A stretch of DNA of 21,561 nt from UBA1543 sp964596375 (lineage in GTDB: Bacteria; Pseudomonadota; Zetaproteobacteria; Mariprofundales; Mariprofundaceae): NCBI GenBank assembly GCA_964596375.1, contig CAZQTO010000024.1, positions 1-21,561 on the forward strand, read 5' to 3'. The stretch's first letter is position 1, and every line of letters begins with the position of its first letter. Below the pieces are notes generated by a model. That model was not told where the DNA came from. It did no database searches and saw only the letters and a list, made by a program, of their open reading frames with translations. A program made the translations under genes and the position numbers. This document shows, piece by piece, positions 8,134 through 16,497 of the stretch.

Positions 8134-8931
8134 TCAGGCGCGCACAAAGTGCAGCAGGCTTTCATGCAGGTTTCCTGAGGCTGTAGCAAGAATCGATGAG
8201 GTGGGCTTAAGCTCCTCGAATAAGGGTTTTCCGCTGAAATCAGTCAGTATGCAACCGGCCTCTGCAGCGATCAGGCTGCCTGCGGCGAAGTCCCAGATCT
8301 TCTCACCGCCGTGGATGATGAATTGCCCTCGCCCTGCCGCCAGCCATGCCCATTCCAGGGCACAGGTTCCGATGTTGCGCTGGCTGCGATACAAGCCGGG
8401 GGTGGAAAGAATTCCCCTGCGGTTTGCATCCAGACGTTTGAAATCAACAAAGCCGATGGCCTCATTAAGCTTGCTGACGGAGCGGGCACGTATAGGGGCA
8501 TTATTGAGGAAGGCGCCCTGGCCGTGGGCTGCTGAGAATATTTCCTTACGCACAGGGTCAACGATGCAGGCCAGTGTCGGCCGACCCTTCTCGATCAGCG
8601 CCAGCGAGAGGGCAAACGCCGGGAAGGAGGCAATAAAATTACTGGTTCCATCGAGTGGATCGAGGCACCAGAAGCTGCCGCCGCTGTGCAGGCAGGATAG
8701 CTGCTCCTCTTTCGTCATTTCCTCGCCGAGAAAGCCGATATCGGGCCAGGCGGCGGCAAGCTGGGTTCTGATGTGTTGCTGGCACGCCAGGTCTGTTTCA
8801 GTGACCACCGAGCCATCGTCTTTCAAATCATTGGTCGATGCATACTCGCTGAAAGCAGGCATGATGATGCTCTGACCAGCGTCGATCAGTAGCGCTGAAA
8901 TTCGGGCTAATTTTTTTTGTTGCTGCGTCAA
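8134..8931 (-). CDS. Inositol-monophosphatase-family phosphatase
   Basis: A Mg-dependent, Li-sensitive phosphomonoesterase fold. Motifs present are FLGEE (metal-binding Glu), DPLDGTSNF (the family usually has DPIDGT) and the C-terminal WDFAAGSLIAAEAG, giving a complete catalytic set in about 265 residues. Substrate cannot be read from sequence: the family includes SuhB (inositol phosphate), HisN (histidinol phosphate), CysQ (PAP) and archaeal-type dual IMPase/FBPases. Its place directly upstream of glpX suggests a sugar-phosphate role, which is inference. The start is uncertain: a GTG at 8935-8937 is in frame, but TTG at 8929-8931 has AAGGGG (8937-8942) at an ideal five-base distance, so I prefer it. 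It is divergent from pfp across about 120 bp. Confidence 0.88.
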   Translation of the reverse strand: MTQQQKKLARISALLIDAGQSIIMPAFSEYASTNDLKDDGSVVTETDLACQQHIRTQLAAAWPDIGFLGEEMTKEEQLSCLHSGGSFWCLDPLDGTSNFIASFPAFALSLALIEKGRPTLACIVDPVRKEIFSAAHGQGAFLNNAPIRARSVSKLNEAIGFVDFKRLDANRRGILSTPGLYRSQRNIGTCALEWAWLAAGRGQFIIHGGEKIWDFAAGSLIAAEAGCILTDFSGKPLFEELKPTSSILATASGNLHESLLHFVRA

Positions 8932-8990
8932 ATGCACCCCTTTTTTCGGCTGTTGATTATGCAGATCCCCCTAGGAATGCAAAGCAGGTC

Positions 8991-8999
8991 TGCTATGAT
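8991..8999 (+). promoter_or_regulatory. Candidate extended -10 promoter for pfp
   Basis: TGCTATGAT has the TG-N-TATNAT form of an extended -10 element. It lies 55 bases before the pfp ATG, in the divergent spacer between the IMPase-family gene and pfp. No good -35 hexamer is seen 16-18 bases upstream, as is common for extended -10 promoters. This is a pattern match only. Confidence 0.4.
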
Positions 9000-9053
9000 C
9001 CCGCGCCGATAAAAACTTTAAGCCAGGCGGCTCAAACTACATGGGAGATAGAT

Positions 9054-10229
9054 ATGCTCAAAGGTAAAATGGTAATCGGACAATCGGGAGGCCCCACCTC
9101 GGTGATTAATCAATCGCTGGTCGGCGCCGTTCTTGCAGCACGTCAGCAGGATGCGATTACCGGCATTCTTGGTGCCAGACACGGTATTCAGGGTATCATG
9201 GATGAGAACTTCATTGATCTGACGACGCAGAGCGCTGAGCAGTTGGAAGCAGTGGCGAACACGCCGGCTGCGGCTCTTGGTTCGGTTCGTTTGAAGCCGG
9301 GTAAGGCTGAGTGCGAAAAGGTGTTTGAGGTTTTCCGCAAAAACGATGTGCGTTTCTTCTTCTATATCGGTGGTAACGATTCGGCCGAGACAGCACACAT
9401 CATTGCCGAGATGGCCAAAGAGGCGAACTACGATTTCTGCACCGTGCATATTCCCAAGACCATTGATAATGATTTGCGGGTTACCGATCACTGCCCCGGC
9501 TTCGCATCAGCAGCCAGATTCGTGGCGCTGGCATTCATGGGCGACGATAGGGACAACCGCGCATTGTCCGGGGTGAAGATCAATGTCGTGATGGGGCGTC
9601 ATGCAGGCTTCCTGACTGCGGCATCGGCACTTGCCCGTCAGGGTGAAGGCGATGGGCCGCATCTGATCTATCTGCCGGAGCGTGTTTTCGACAAAGAGAC
9701 ATTCAAAAAGGATGTGAAGGCTACCATAGCCAAATACGGCCGTTGTGTTGTCGCCGCCTCTGAAGGCATTGCCGATAAAGACGGGAATCCCATTGCCTCA
9801 TCCGGGGAGCGCGATTCTCACGGCAATATCCAGCTTTCCGGCACAGGTGCCTTGGGTGATGCGCTGGCAGCGATTGCCAAAGAGGCTCTCGGTAAGGGTG
9901 CGCGTGTTCGTGCAGACACCTTTGGATATCTGCAGCGCAGTTTTCCGACCATTATTTCCGCCGTGGATGCAAAGGAAGCCCGCGCAGTAGGCGATTATGC
10001 TGTAAACCATGCAGCATCTTCCGGTGAGGCCGGCTCTGTAGCGATCCGCCGTCTTTCAAGCTCTCCATATGCCAGCGAGTGTTTCATTACGCCGTTGTCA
10101 ACCGTTGCCCGCGAAGCAACCGAGATGAAGGACGAGTACATCAATGATGCAGGCAATGATGTAACGCAGGCCTGGATTGATTATGTGGCCCCGCTGGTCG
10201 GTGATTTGCCGAAGATGGGTAATCTGTAA
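9054..10229 (+). CDS. pfp: Phosphofructokinase, predicted PPi-dependent
   Basis: Phosphorylates fructose 6-phosphate at C1; PPi-linked forms are freely reversible and so serve glycolysis and gluconeogenesis. The 391-residue product has the PFK fold motifs: GQSGGPTSVIN (9-19), IGGNDSAETA (105-114), PKTIDND (134-140, catalytic Asp137), MGRHAGFL (180-187) and PER near 210. In E. coli ATP-PFK, glycines 104 and 124 admit ATP; here the matching residues are Asp109 and Lys135, the pair that marks PPi use. The first acidic residue of the GGDD motif is Asn here. A GGGAG ribosome site precedes the ATG. The gene is monocistronic, with a strong terminator following. It faces glpX, which runs the opposite reaction. 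Confidence 0.93.
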   Translation: MLKGKMVIGQSGGPTSVINQSLVGAVLAARQQDAITGILGARHGIQGIMDENFIDLTTQSAEQLEAVANTPAAALGSVRLKPGKAECEKVFEVFRKNDVRFFFYIGGNDSAETAHIIAEMAKEANYDFCTVHIPKTIDNDLRVTDHCPGFASAARFVALAFMGDDRDNRALSGVKINVVMGRHAGFLTAASALARQGEGDGPHLIYLPERVFDKETFKKDVKATIAKYGRCVVAASEGIADKDGNPIASSGERDSHGNIQLSGTGALGDALAAIAKEALGKGARVRADTFGYLQRSFPTIISAVDAKEARAVGDYAVNHAASSGEAGSVAIRRLSSSPYASECFITPLSTVAREATEMKDEYINDAGNDVTQAWIDYVAPLVGDLPKMGNL

Positions 10230-10252
10230 CTATTATCTGTCACTATGTGATG

Positions 10253-10286
10253 AAATGGGTCGTGCGTCAGCACGGCCCATTTTTTT
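10253..10286 (+). terminator. Intrinsic terminator of pfp
   Basis: The stem AAATGGGTCGTGC pairs with GCACGGCCCATTT, including one G-U pair, around a four-base GTCA loop. It runs into seven T residues, 24 bases after the pfp stop. The 219 bp from here to glgP contain no gene that I can support and should include the glgP promoter, for which I see no convincing -35/-10 pair. Confidence 0.9.
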
Positions 10287-10505
10287 ATCTAGGGGTCCAG
10301 GGCAGGGGAGAAATGCCACCAGGGCGTGACTAGTGGAATATCCTTTTTTCATGCTTTGTCCGGCATAAAAACCCCGCTGATCATGGCCTGAAAAAGATAC
10401 TTTCTGGCCGGTAAATAAGGCGCCACAAGGCCTTCCGGATTGCATTGACTTGATAGGGTCATTTGGACAGGGTCCGCGGCATTAATTTTTGTGTGAGGTA
10501 ATCAA

Positions 10506-13067
10506 GTGAAGTCCGAAGGAAAAACCTATTTATTGCGGGTTCGCCCGACCATCCCGAAAGCCCTGAAACGCCTTGAAGATATTGCATCCAATCTATGGTT
10601 TGCATGGAATTCCGATGCGCGCGGCCTGTTTCGTCAGATGGATCCCATCCTTTGGGTTGTGTGCGGTCATAATCCGCGCGCATTTCTGCGCCGGGTAAGT
10701 CAGCATCGCCTGGATGAGATGGCCTCAGACCGTTCTTTCCTGTCTCAGTATCATGGTGTCGTTTCCGATTTCGATTCCTATATGAAGGAAGAGCATCAGT
10801 GGTACACCAATAAGGTTGAGAAGCCCGGGTCGCATGAGGTTGCCTATTTTTCAGCGGAATTCGGCATACACGAATCCCTGCCTATCTATTCCGGTGGTTT
10901 GGGCATCCTGTCCGGTGACCATTGCAAGTCGGCCAGCGATCTCGGCCTGCCGTTCACCGCTGTCGGCCTGCTCTATCGTCAGGGTTATTTCACCCAGACC
11001 ATCAATACGATGGGTCAGCAGGTAGCCGTATACCACGATAACCGCTTTGGCGACCTGTGTATTGAGCCGGCCCTCGGCGACGATGGCAAGGAAGTCGTTT
11101 TTCATCTGGCAACACCGGAATGCAAAATCGATGTGAAGGTATGGATTGCGCAGGCCGGGCATATCCGTCTGGTGCTGCTCGATACCGATCTGCCACAGAA
11201 TGGTAGTGATTGCCGTGGCATTACCAACCAGCTTTATGGTGGTGGCATCGACAACCGCATCAAGCAGGAGGTTGTTCTCGGTATCGGTGGCGTGCGCGCC
11301 CTGCGTCTGCTTGGCGTGACGCCGACGGTTTGGCATGCCAACGAAGGGCATGCAGCGTTTATTATTATCGAACGCATACGTGAACTGGTTGCGGATTCCG
11401 GCCTGAGTTTCGAAGTGGCGCTGGAGGCCGTGCGCTCCTGCACTGTGTTTACGACGCATACGCCGGTTCCCGCCGGTCACGATATCTTCCCGCTTGAATT
11501 GTTCGATCGCCATATGAGTGGCTTTGCCGGTTTGTTGGGTGTCAGCACCAAGCAGTTGCATGAACTGGGAAGTGGAGATTTCGGTCACGGTGCGCATGGC
11601 TTTAATCAGACAGCACTTTCCATCCATGGCGCGTCCTATGTCAATGGCGTGGCCAAGCTGCATGGCGAGGTCAGCTCGGTGATTTGTCAGTCGATGTGGC
11701 CTGATCTGACTCCCGAAGAGAACCCTGTCACCTCGGTAACCAATGGCGTGCATGTGGCGACCTGGTTGGCGCCGGAATGGATCAGCGCTTTCAACCAGCA
11801 TCTGGGTGGCCAGTGGCGCGGCCATATGCTGGATCCGGATTACTGGGAGAATGTTCAGGAGATCCCTGATTATCTCTACTGGAGCATCCACCAGACCAAC
11901 AAGCAGCGTATGTTGGTGTATGTGCGCGAGCAACTGGAGCGTCAGGCACGCCGTAACGGTGAAAGCGCATATCTTGTACAGGCCATGACCGCGCATTTCG
12001 ATGTGCGCACACTGGTGGTCGGTTTTGCCCGCCGCTTTGCCACCTACAAGCGCGCCACCCTGCTGTTCCATGATGAGGCGCGCCTGCTTCGGATACTTAC
12101 CGAAGCCAAGCGTCCGATTGTTTTCCTGTTCGCAGGTAAGGCGCATCCGGCCGACAAGCCCGGTCAGGAACTGATTCGTCGCATTCACGAACTCGCCCGC
12201 AAGCCTGAGTTTGTCGGACGCATCCTGATGCTCGAAGGCTACGATATGACCCTGGGACGTTATCTGACTTCCGGTGTGGATGTCTGGCTGAACAACCCGA
12301 TTCGTCCGATGGAGGCTTCCGGAACTTCTGGCATGAAGGCAGCGATGAATGGTGTACCGAATCTGAGCATTCTGGATGGCTGGTGGCCTGAAGGTTTTCA
12401 GGGCGATAATGGTTGGGCCATTGGTGGCGAACGGGATATCGAGGATGAAGATCAGCGCAATGAGGATGATGCAGCTTCCTTGTATCATCTGCTGCAACGC
12501 GTCGTGGCACCAACCTATTACAGGCGCAATGAGAGTGGTTTCTCCGATGAGTGGGTCGGCATTTCCAAGCGTGCCATGATTTCCAGCATCCCGCATTTCA
12601 ACACCGATCGTATGGTGGCGGAGTATACCGAGCGGTTTTATGTTCCTGCCTCAGAGCACGGCAAACGCTTGGCAGCCAATACCTTCAAGCACGCCAAAGC
12701 ATTGGCCGAATGGAAGGCCAAGGTGCGCAAGTCATGGAGCAAGATCAGCTTGCACATGCTCAGTGGTAGTGACAGCGAAAACGAGTTTGATACGACGTAT
12801 GGCAAGGAACTCCAGCTGAGCATCAAGGTTGATCTAGATAGTTTGTCTGCTGATGATGTGCAGGTGGAGGTGATGCTGCTTCGCCCAACCCGCGAGGGAG
12901 GCTTTAAGCCTTATCGCGTGGTCGGCATGGAGCATACCACTGACGGCGTGTATCAGGTCAATCTGTTACCGGACGACAGCGGAGATTTTGCCTATCATAT
13001 CCGTGCTTATCCGACCCATGCTGATCTGGCCCATCCGCTGACCATGGGGCTGATGACCTATCTGTAG
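10506..13067 (+). CDS. glgP: Alpha-glucan (glycogen) phosphorylase with DUF3417 N-terminal domain
   Basis: Releases glucose 1-phosphate from alpha-1,4-glucans using pyridoxal phosphate. The 853-residue product belongs to the long, DUF3417-containing branch of family GT35 rather than the E. coli GlgP/MalP branch. Residues roughly 10-110 resemble the DUF3417 cap (SNLWFAWNSDARGLF). The catalytic body follows, with YFSAEFGIHESLPIYSGGLG and VWHANEGHAAF. The cofactor site is GTSGMKAAMNG with Lys611 as the expected PLP Schiff-base lysine. A C-terminal beta-rich segment (about 740-853) ends the protein. Translation starts at GTG with GAGG seven bases upstream; GTG fits the expected N-terminus. It sits between two clear terminators and so is probably its own transcript, convergent with the glgA/sugar-kinase pair. 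Confidence 0.95.
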   Translation: MKSEGKTYLLRVRPTIPKALKRLEDIASNLWFAWNSDARGLFRQMDPILWVVCGHNPRAFLRRVSQHRLDEMASDRSFLSQYHGVVSDFDSYMKEEHQWYTNKVEKPGSHEVAYFSAEFGIHESLPIYSGGLGILSGDHCKSASDLGLPFTAVGLLYRQGYFTQTINTMGQQVAVYHDNRFGDLCIEPALGDDGKEVVFHLATPECKIDVKVWIAQAGHIRLVLLDTDLPQNGSDCRGITNQLYGGGIDNRIKQEVVLGIGGVRALRLLGVTPTVWHANEGHAAFIIIERIRELVADSGLSFEVALEAVRSCTVFTTHTPVPAGHDIFPLELFDRHMSGFAGLLGVSTKQLHELGSGDFGHGAHGFNQTALSIHGASYVNGVAKLHGEVSSVICQSMWPDLTPEENPVTSVTNGVHVATWLAPEWISAFNQHLGGQWRGHMLDPDYWENVQEIPDYLYWSIHQTNKQRMLVYVREQLERQARRNGESAYLVQAMTAHFDVRTLVVGFARRFATYKRATLLFHDEARLLRILTEAKRPIVFLFAGKAHPADKPGQELIRRIHELARKPEFVGRILMLEGYDMTLGRYLTSGVDVWLNNPIRPMEASGTSGMKAAMNGVPNLSILDGWWPEGFQGDNGWAIGGERDIEDEDQRNEDDAASLYHLLQRVVAPTYYRRNESGFSDEWVGISKRAMISSIPHFNTDRMVAEYTERFYVPASEHGKRLAANTFKHAKALAEWKAKVRKSWSKISLHMLSGSDSENEFDTTYGKELQLSIKVDLDSLSADDVQVEVMLLRPTREGGFKPYRVVGMEHTTDGVYQVNLLPDDSGDFAYHIRAYPTHADLAHPLTMGLMTYL

Positions 13068-13089
13068 GTTCAGCCATACAGGGAAATGA

Positions 13090-13128
13090 AAAACCGGCGT
13101 CATCGTTAAGATGGCGCCGGTTTTGTTT
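13090..13128 (+). terminator. Bidirectional terminator between glgP and the ROK kinase gene
   Basis: A 14 bp stem, AAAACCGGCGTCAT with ATGGCGCCGGTTTT (one G-U pair), surrounds a 7-base loop at 13104-13110. On the plus strand TTTTGTTT follows, 22 bases after the glgP stop. On the minus strand the same stem ends in TTTTT and lies about 80 bases beyond the kinase stop, so it can serve both convergent transcripts. Confidence 0.9.
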
Positions 13129-13205
13129 GATGGGTGCGGTCTTGATGGGCGAGGATCTGATGCGAGAAAGCTGATCTTGCGGCAGGCCTTTCCGAGAGGC
13201 TGGGT

Positions 13206-14159
13206 TCAGCCTTTATGTATGCCGCCGAGAGCCAGTGCTGCTGCACCTAAGATGCCTGCATCGTCGCCGAGCAATGAACATTGCACGGATACCTTGCCGA
13301 CCAGTGGCGGCAGCAGGTTTGCATCGAGTTCCTTTTGCATCGACGGAGCAAAATATCTCCAGGATCCGGTCAGGCCGCCACTGATGCTGACCTGCCTGAT
13401 GTCCAGCAGCTTGACAGCCTCGGCAATGCCGCGACCGAGTATGCGCCCGGCATCATTTAACACGGCAAGCGCGTGCTCATCTCCGGCTGTTGCCAGCTGG
13501 CCCACCTTGCGGGCATCGGCCTGCATGCCAGAGAGTTCTTTGTAACGTTCAGCCACGGCGCTGGCGCTGGCCCAGGTTTCCATGCAACCACGTGCGCCGC
13601 AGCCACAAAGTCTGTCTTCAGGCGCAACCCGCAGGTGGCCGATTTCCATCGCCATGCCGCCATCGCCGGTGTAAAGCCGGCCATACATGATGACACCGCC
13701 GCCGATGCCGGTGCCGAGCGTGAGGTGCAGCAGGGAAGACAGCTTGCCGCCGAAAGCAAAACGAAATTCGCCGAGGGCTGCGAGAGAGGCATCGTTCTGT
13801 ACTTGTACCGTCCTCCCCAGACGTTTGGTCAGTTGCTCAGCCAGCGGGACATTGCTCAGGCCGGGGATGTTGGGAGAGTACAGCATGCTGCCGGTTTGAT
13901 TGTCGAAGAAGCCCGGAAAGCCGACGCCGATACCCGCAATGTCCGGGTGCCGTTCGAGCAGCGGACGGATAGCATCTTCCAGCGCGTCCAGCACAAGCGT
14001 CATGCTTTGCGCGGCATCCGAACCTGCTCCATGCTGCGAGAGTCTTGCCTCGTGTTGCCTGCGTCCGATGATATTGGCTTTTGCATCAACGACAGCAAGG
14101 CGGATGTTGGTGCCGCCGACATCCACTCCCAGGACAAGCGAGTTAGGGTCTGTTAACAC
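13206..14159 (-). CDS. ROK-family sugar kinase, probable glucokinase
   Basis: Probably phosphorylates glucose released from glycogen breakdown or taken up, at the expense of ATP. The 317-residue product has the ATP-site GVDVGGTNIR (11-20), QNDASLAALGEF with catalytic Asp123, GTGIGGG (149-155) and the ROK zinc motif His175 with CGCGARGC (Cys185, Cys187, Cys192) followed by Glu. There is no N-terminal helix-turn-helix, so it is an enzyme rather than a NagC/XylR repressor. The start is GTG, six bases after the glgA stop codon, so translation is probably coupled to glgA; the ribosome site (GAGAA region) is weak. Fructokinase, N-acetylglucosamine kinase or N-acetylmannosamine kinase activity cannot be excluded from sequence. 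Confidence 0.9.
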   Translation of the reverse strand: MLTDPNSLVLGVDVGGTNIRLAVVDAKANIIGRRQHEARLSQHGAGSDAAQSMTLVLDALEDAIRPLLERHPDIAGIGVGFPGFFDNQTGSMLYSPNIPGLSNVPLAEQLTKRLGRTVQVQNDASLAALGEFRFAFGGKLSSLLHLTLGTGIGGGVIMYGRLYTGDGGMAMEIGHLRVAPEDRLCGCGARGCMETWASASAVAERYKELSGMQADARKVGQLATAGDEHALAVLNDAGRILGRGIAEAVKLLDIRQVSISGGLTGSWRYFAPSMQKELDANLLPPLVGKVSVQCSLLGDDAGILGAAALALGGIHKG

Positions 14160-14165
14160 TAATTC

Positions 14166-15620
14166 TCAGTCTTTCAGCGAGGTATACAGCTCAAGATAGG
14201 TGCTGGCCGAGGCATCCCATGAGGAATCGCGGCGCATGGCGTTGCCCATGATGCGCTTCCAGCTTGCCGGCTTGTCCCAGACGGTTGTTGCTGTTGCAAG
14301 TGCGGCGCGGAAGGCTTCCGGGTTGGCTTCCTCAAAGGCGAAGCCGGTTGCGCCTGTCTTGTCCTGTGCATAATCCGTGACCGTATCTTTCAGGCCACCA
14401 GTCGCGCGGACAACAGGGATGTTTCCGTAACGCATGGCCATCAACTGACCGAGGCCGCAGGGTTCGAAGCGCGAGGGCATGAGGAAGACATCGCCGCCTG
14501 CATAGATCTGTCGGGCCAGCGTTTCATTAAATCCGTCGAAAAAGTACATCTGTTCGGGTCGTTTGGAAGCCAGACCTTTCAGCATGGCTTCCCATGCCGG
14601 TTCGCCGGAGCCGAGAATGGCCAGTTGATAACCCTCCTGCAGCCATTTCGGGATGCAGTCGAGAATAAGATCCACGCCCTTCTGCTCGGCGAGGCGGGAG
14701 ATCAGGGTCAACAGTGGTTTGTCCGATCCGGTGGCAAGGCCGGTCTGCTTTTGCAGTTCAGCCTTGCAGGCAGCTTTGCCTTGCATTTTGCCGGCCGTGA
14801 AATTGGCGGCGATAGCGCTGTCGGTGGCCGGATCCCAGTTTTCGATATCCAGGCCGTTGACGATGCCGGAAAGCTTGCCGGCATGATCGCCCAGAAAGCC
14901 CTGCAGGTTGCAGCCGTATTCAGGCGTCAGGATTTCCTCGGCATAGGTGCGGCTTACGGTGGTGATGTGATCGGCCGATGCAATACCGGCCTTCATGCAG
15001 TTGATCTGGCTGTAAAATTCATAGTTGCCGGTATGGTAATAATCAGCCGGCAGGCCGAGGCGGTGCAGCCAGTAAGAGGGGAACACACCCTGATAGGCAA
15101 GGTTGTGGATGGTGAACACGGTTTTCGCAGAGGCGATGCGCGGCTGGTGCTGGTATTGTGTTTTGAGCAGCAGCGGAATGAAGCCGGTCTGCCAGTCATG
15201 GCAGTGAAAGACATCGACCGGCTTTTTAAGCAGGCAGGAAGCCTCCAGAGCCGCACGGCAGAAAAACAGGTAGCGCGGGAAGTTATCTTCATACGCGCCA
15301 CCAGCAGGGCCGTACAGGCCGTCACGGGCAAAGAAATCGTCCTGTTCCACAAGCACGAAGTCGACGCCGTCCACTGTGGCCTGATGCAGGGGTGCGATGC
15401 GATCTATACCGTCGACCCAGATATTCACCGACTTCTTCAATGATTTGACAGACACACCACTGGCTGCAACCTGTTTGCGATAATAGGGGAGAATAACGCT
15501 GACCTTATGCCCGAGGCGCGAAAGTGCCAGCGGCAGGGCGCCTGCCACATCGGCAAGACCTCCTGTCTTGGCCAGTGGAGCAGCCTCGGAAGCAATAAAT
15601 ACGATATTCATTTTGGCCAT
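14166..15620 (-). CDS. glgA: Glycogen synthase (ADP-glucose type, GT5)
   Basis: Extends alpha-1,4-glucan chains from ADP-glucose in the cytoplasm. The 484-residue product has standard bacterial GlgA length, with KTGGLADV (18-25) binding the ADP-glucose, HNLAYQG and PEYGCNLQG in the N-terminal half, and the C-terminal Rossmann signature PSRFEPCGLGQLMAMRYG followed by ATGGLKDTV. I keep the ATG at 15618-15620 because AGGGG lies eight bases upstream; a second ATG three codons later has no ribosome site. It is followed at once by the ROK kinase gene. No glgC or glgB is present in this window. Its upstream region overlaps the haem-motif sequence described at 15670-15828. Confidence 0.96.
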   Translation of the reverse strand: MAKMNIVFIASEAAPLAKTGGLADVAGALPLALSRLGHKVSVILPYYRKQVAASGVSVKSLKKSVNIWVDGIDRIAPLHQATVDGVDFVLVEQDDFFARDGLYGPAGGAYEDNFPRYLFFCRAALEASCLLKKPVDVFHCHDWQTGFIPLLLKTQYQHQPRIASAKTVFTIHNLAYQGVFPSYWLHRLGLPADYYHTGNYEFYSQINCMKAGIASADHITTVSRTYAEEILTPEYGCNLQGFLGDHAGKLSGIVNGLDIENWDPATDSAIAANFTAGKMQGKAACKAELQKQTGLATGSDKPLLTLISRLAEQKGVDLILDCIPKWLQEGYQLAILGSGEPAWEAMLKGLASKRPEQMYFFDGFNETLARQIYAGGDVFLMPSRFEPCGLGQLMAMRYGNIPVVRATGGLKDTVTDYAQDKTGATGFAFEEANPEAFRAALATATTVWDKPASWKRIMGNAMRRDSSWDASASTYLELYTSLKD

Positions 15621-15669
15621 GGTTGGATCCCCTCGCGTTCTTATCGCTCCATCTTAGCAGCGCATCGAC

Positions 15670-15828
15670 TCAGCAACAATTGCCTGCGCAGGGTGATTTC
15701 GGTCGCGCATGATCTTTCCTGTCGGATTCTTTTGCGAATTTGTGCTGCACCCCTAGCGGTCCATGTGGCAGCGGCGGATAGGAGGCCCCGGCTTCATTGG
15801 TATGGCAAGCAAAACAATCATCAACATC
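15670..15828 (-). other. In-frame haem-c motif (CFACH) downstream of the cytochrome b stop
   Basis: Reading on past the TGA of the cytochrome b gene in the same frame gives 52 sense codons before the next TGA at 15670-15672. The extension begins DVDDCFACHTNEAG, so a canonical CXXCH haem-c motif (15802-15816) lies only four codons after the stop. Beyond about 25 residues the sequence no longer looks like a cytochrome (basic, with CAGNCC at the end). I see no independent start codon with a ribosome site before the motif. It may be a decayed monohaem cytochrome segment, a C-terminal haem domain lost to a nonsense mutation, stop readthrough, or chance. Confidence 0.35.
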
Positions 15829-16497
15829 TCAGTTTTTGACTTCATCCTTGATGTGCCCTGGTTCATCCGCTTCCAGATAAGCCTCTTCCACACGAGACAG
15901 GTCCACGTCATCAAAGCCATTAAGCATGGGTTTCAGATGGTGTATGAAACCGGCCTCAATGGTCAGCATATAAAGGTGGATAAGCAGGAATATGATCAGG
16001 GCAAACGCCGCCATCGTATGTATCAGCGCCACTGCCGGCGGAAAATTGAGCAGCCCTGCCCATGTGCCACCGGATACAACATAGAGATAAACCATCCCGG
16101 ATATCCACACCATGGGAAAGATCACCACCTTTAAACCCAGATAAGCTGCCGCCTGCAAGGGGTTGTGCTTGCGCCAGAATGCCTTTCGATACGGGTGATG
16201 TTCACCCTGAAAAACACCATAGGAATAGAAACGGACTATTCGCCACAATCCATGCTTCGTCGGCATATAGTGTTTCCAGTTGCCAGTGGTAAACAACCAG
16301 AATGTGGCAAAGGACCACAATATCAGCAGCCCGATTGCGACAACTGTATGAATATTCACTGCCGTCTCGAAGCTGAGGAGTTTATGCACGCCGTGGATAC
16401 GCATGCCGGTGAATAGCAGTAACAGAATAGCGCCTGCCTGCAGCCAGTGCCAAAGCCGTTCAAAGCGTGTGTAAATCATGATCCGATGCATACTCAT
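15829..16497 (-). CDS. Cytochrome b/b561-type membrane subunit of the octahaem module
   Basis: Probably carries electrons between the quinone pool and the periplasmic octahaem cytochrome encoded just upstream. The 222-residue product has four hydrophobic helices of the Ni,Fe-hydrogenase/formate-dehydrogenase cytochrome b type. Candidate haem-b histidines are in RLWHW (helix 1), NIHTVVAIG (helix 2), ALIHTMAAF (helix 3) and FLLIHLYML (helix 4). The start is ATG at 16495-16497, overlapping the stop of the octahaem gene by four bases (ATGA), with GGGGAGG eight bases upstream. A longer in-frame reading to 16599 exists only because that frame stays open inside the upstream gene. A CXXCH motif follows its stop in frame. 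No terminator is obvious. Confidence 0.9.
   Translation of the reverse strand: MSMHRIMIYTRFERLWHWLQAGAILLLLFTGMRIHGVHKLLSFETAVNIHTVVAIGLLILWSFATFWLFTTGNWKHYMPTKHGLWRIVRFYSYGVFQGEHHPYRKAFWRKHNPLQAAAYLGLKVVIFPMVWISGMVYLYVVSGGTWAGLLNFPPAVALIHTMAAFALIIFLLIHLYMLTIEAGFIHHLKPMLNGFDDVDLSRVEEAYLEADEPGHIKDEVKN

Noticed and set aside
10851..12596. 581-codon open frame on the minus strand inside glgP
   Set aside because: It lies wholly antisense to a well-supported phosphorylase gene, has no recognisable domain, and is explained by codon bias in glgP keeping the opposite frame open.
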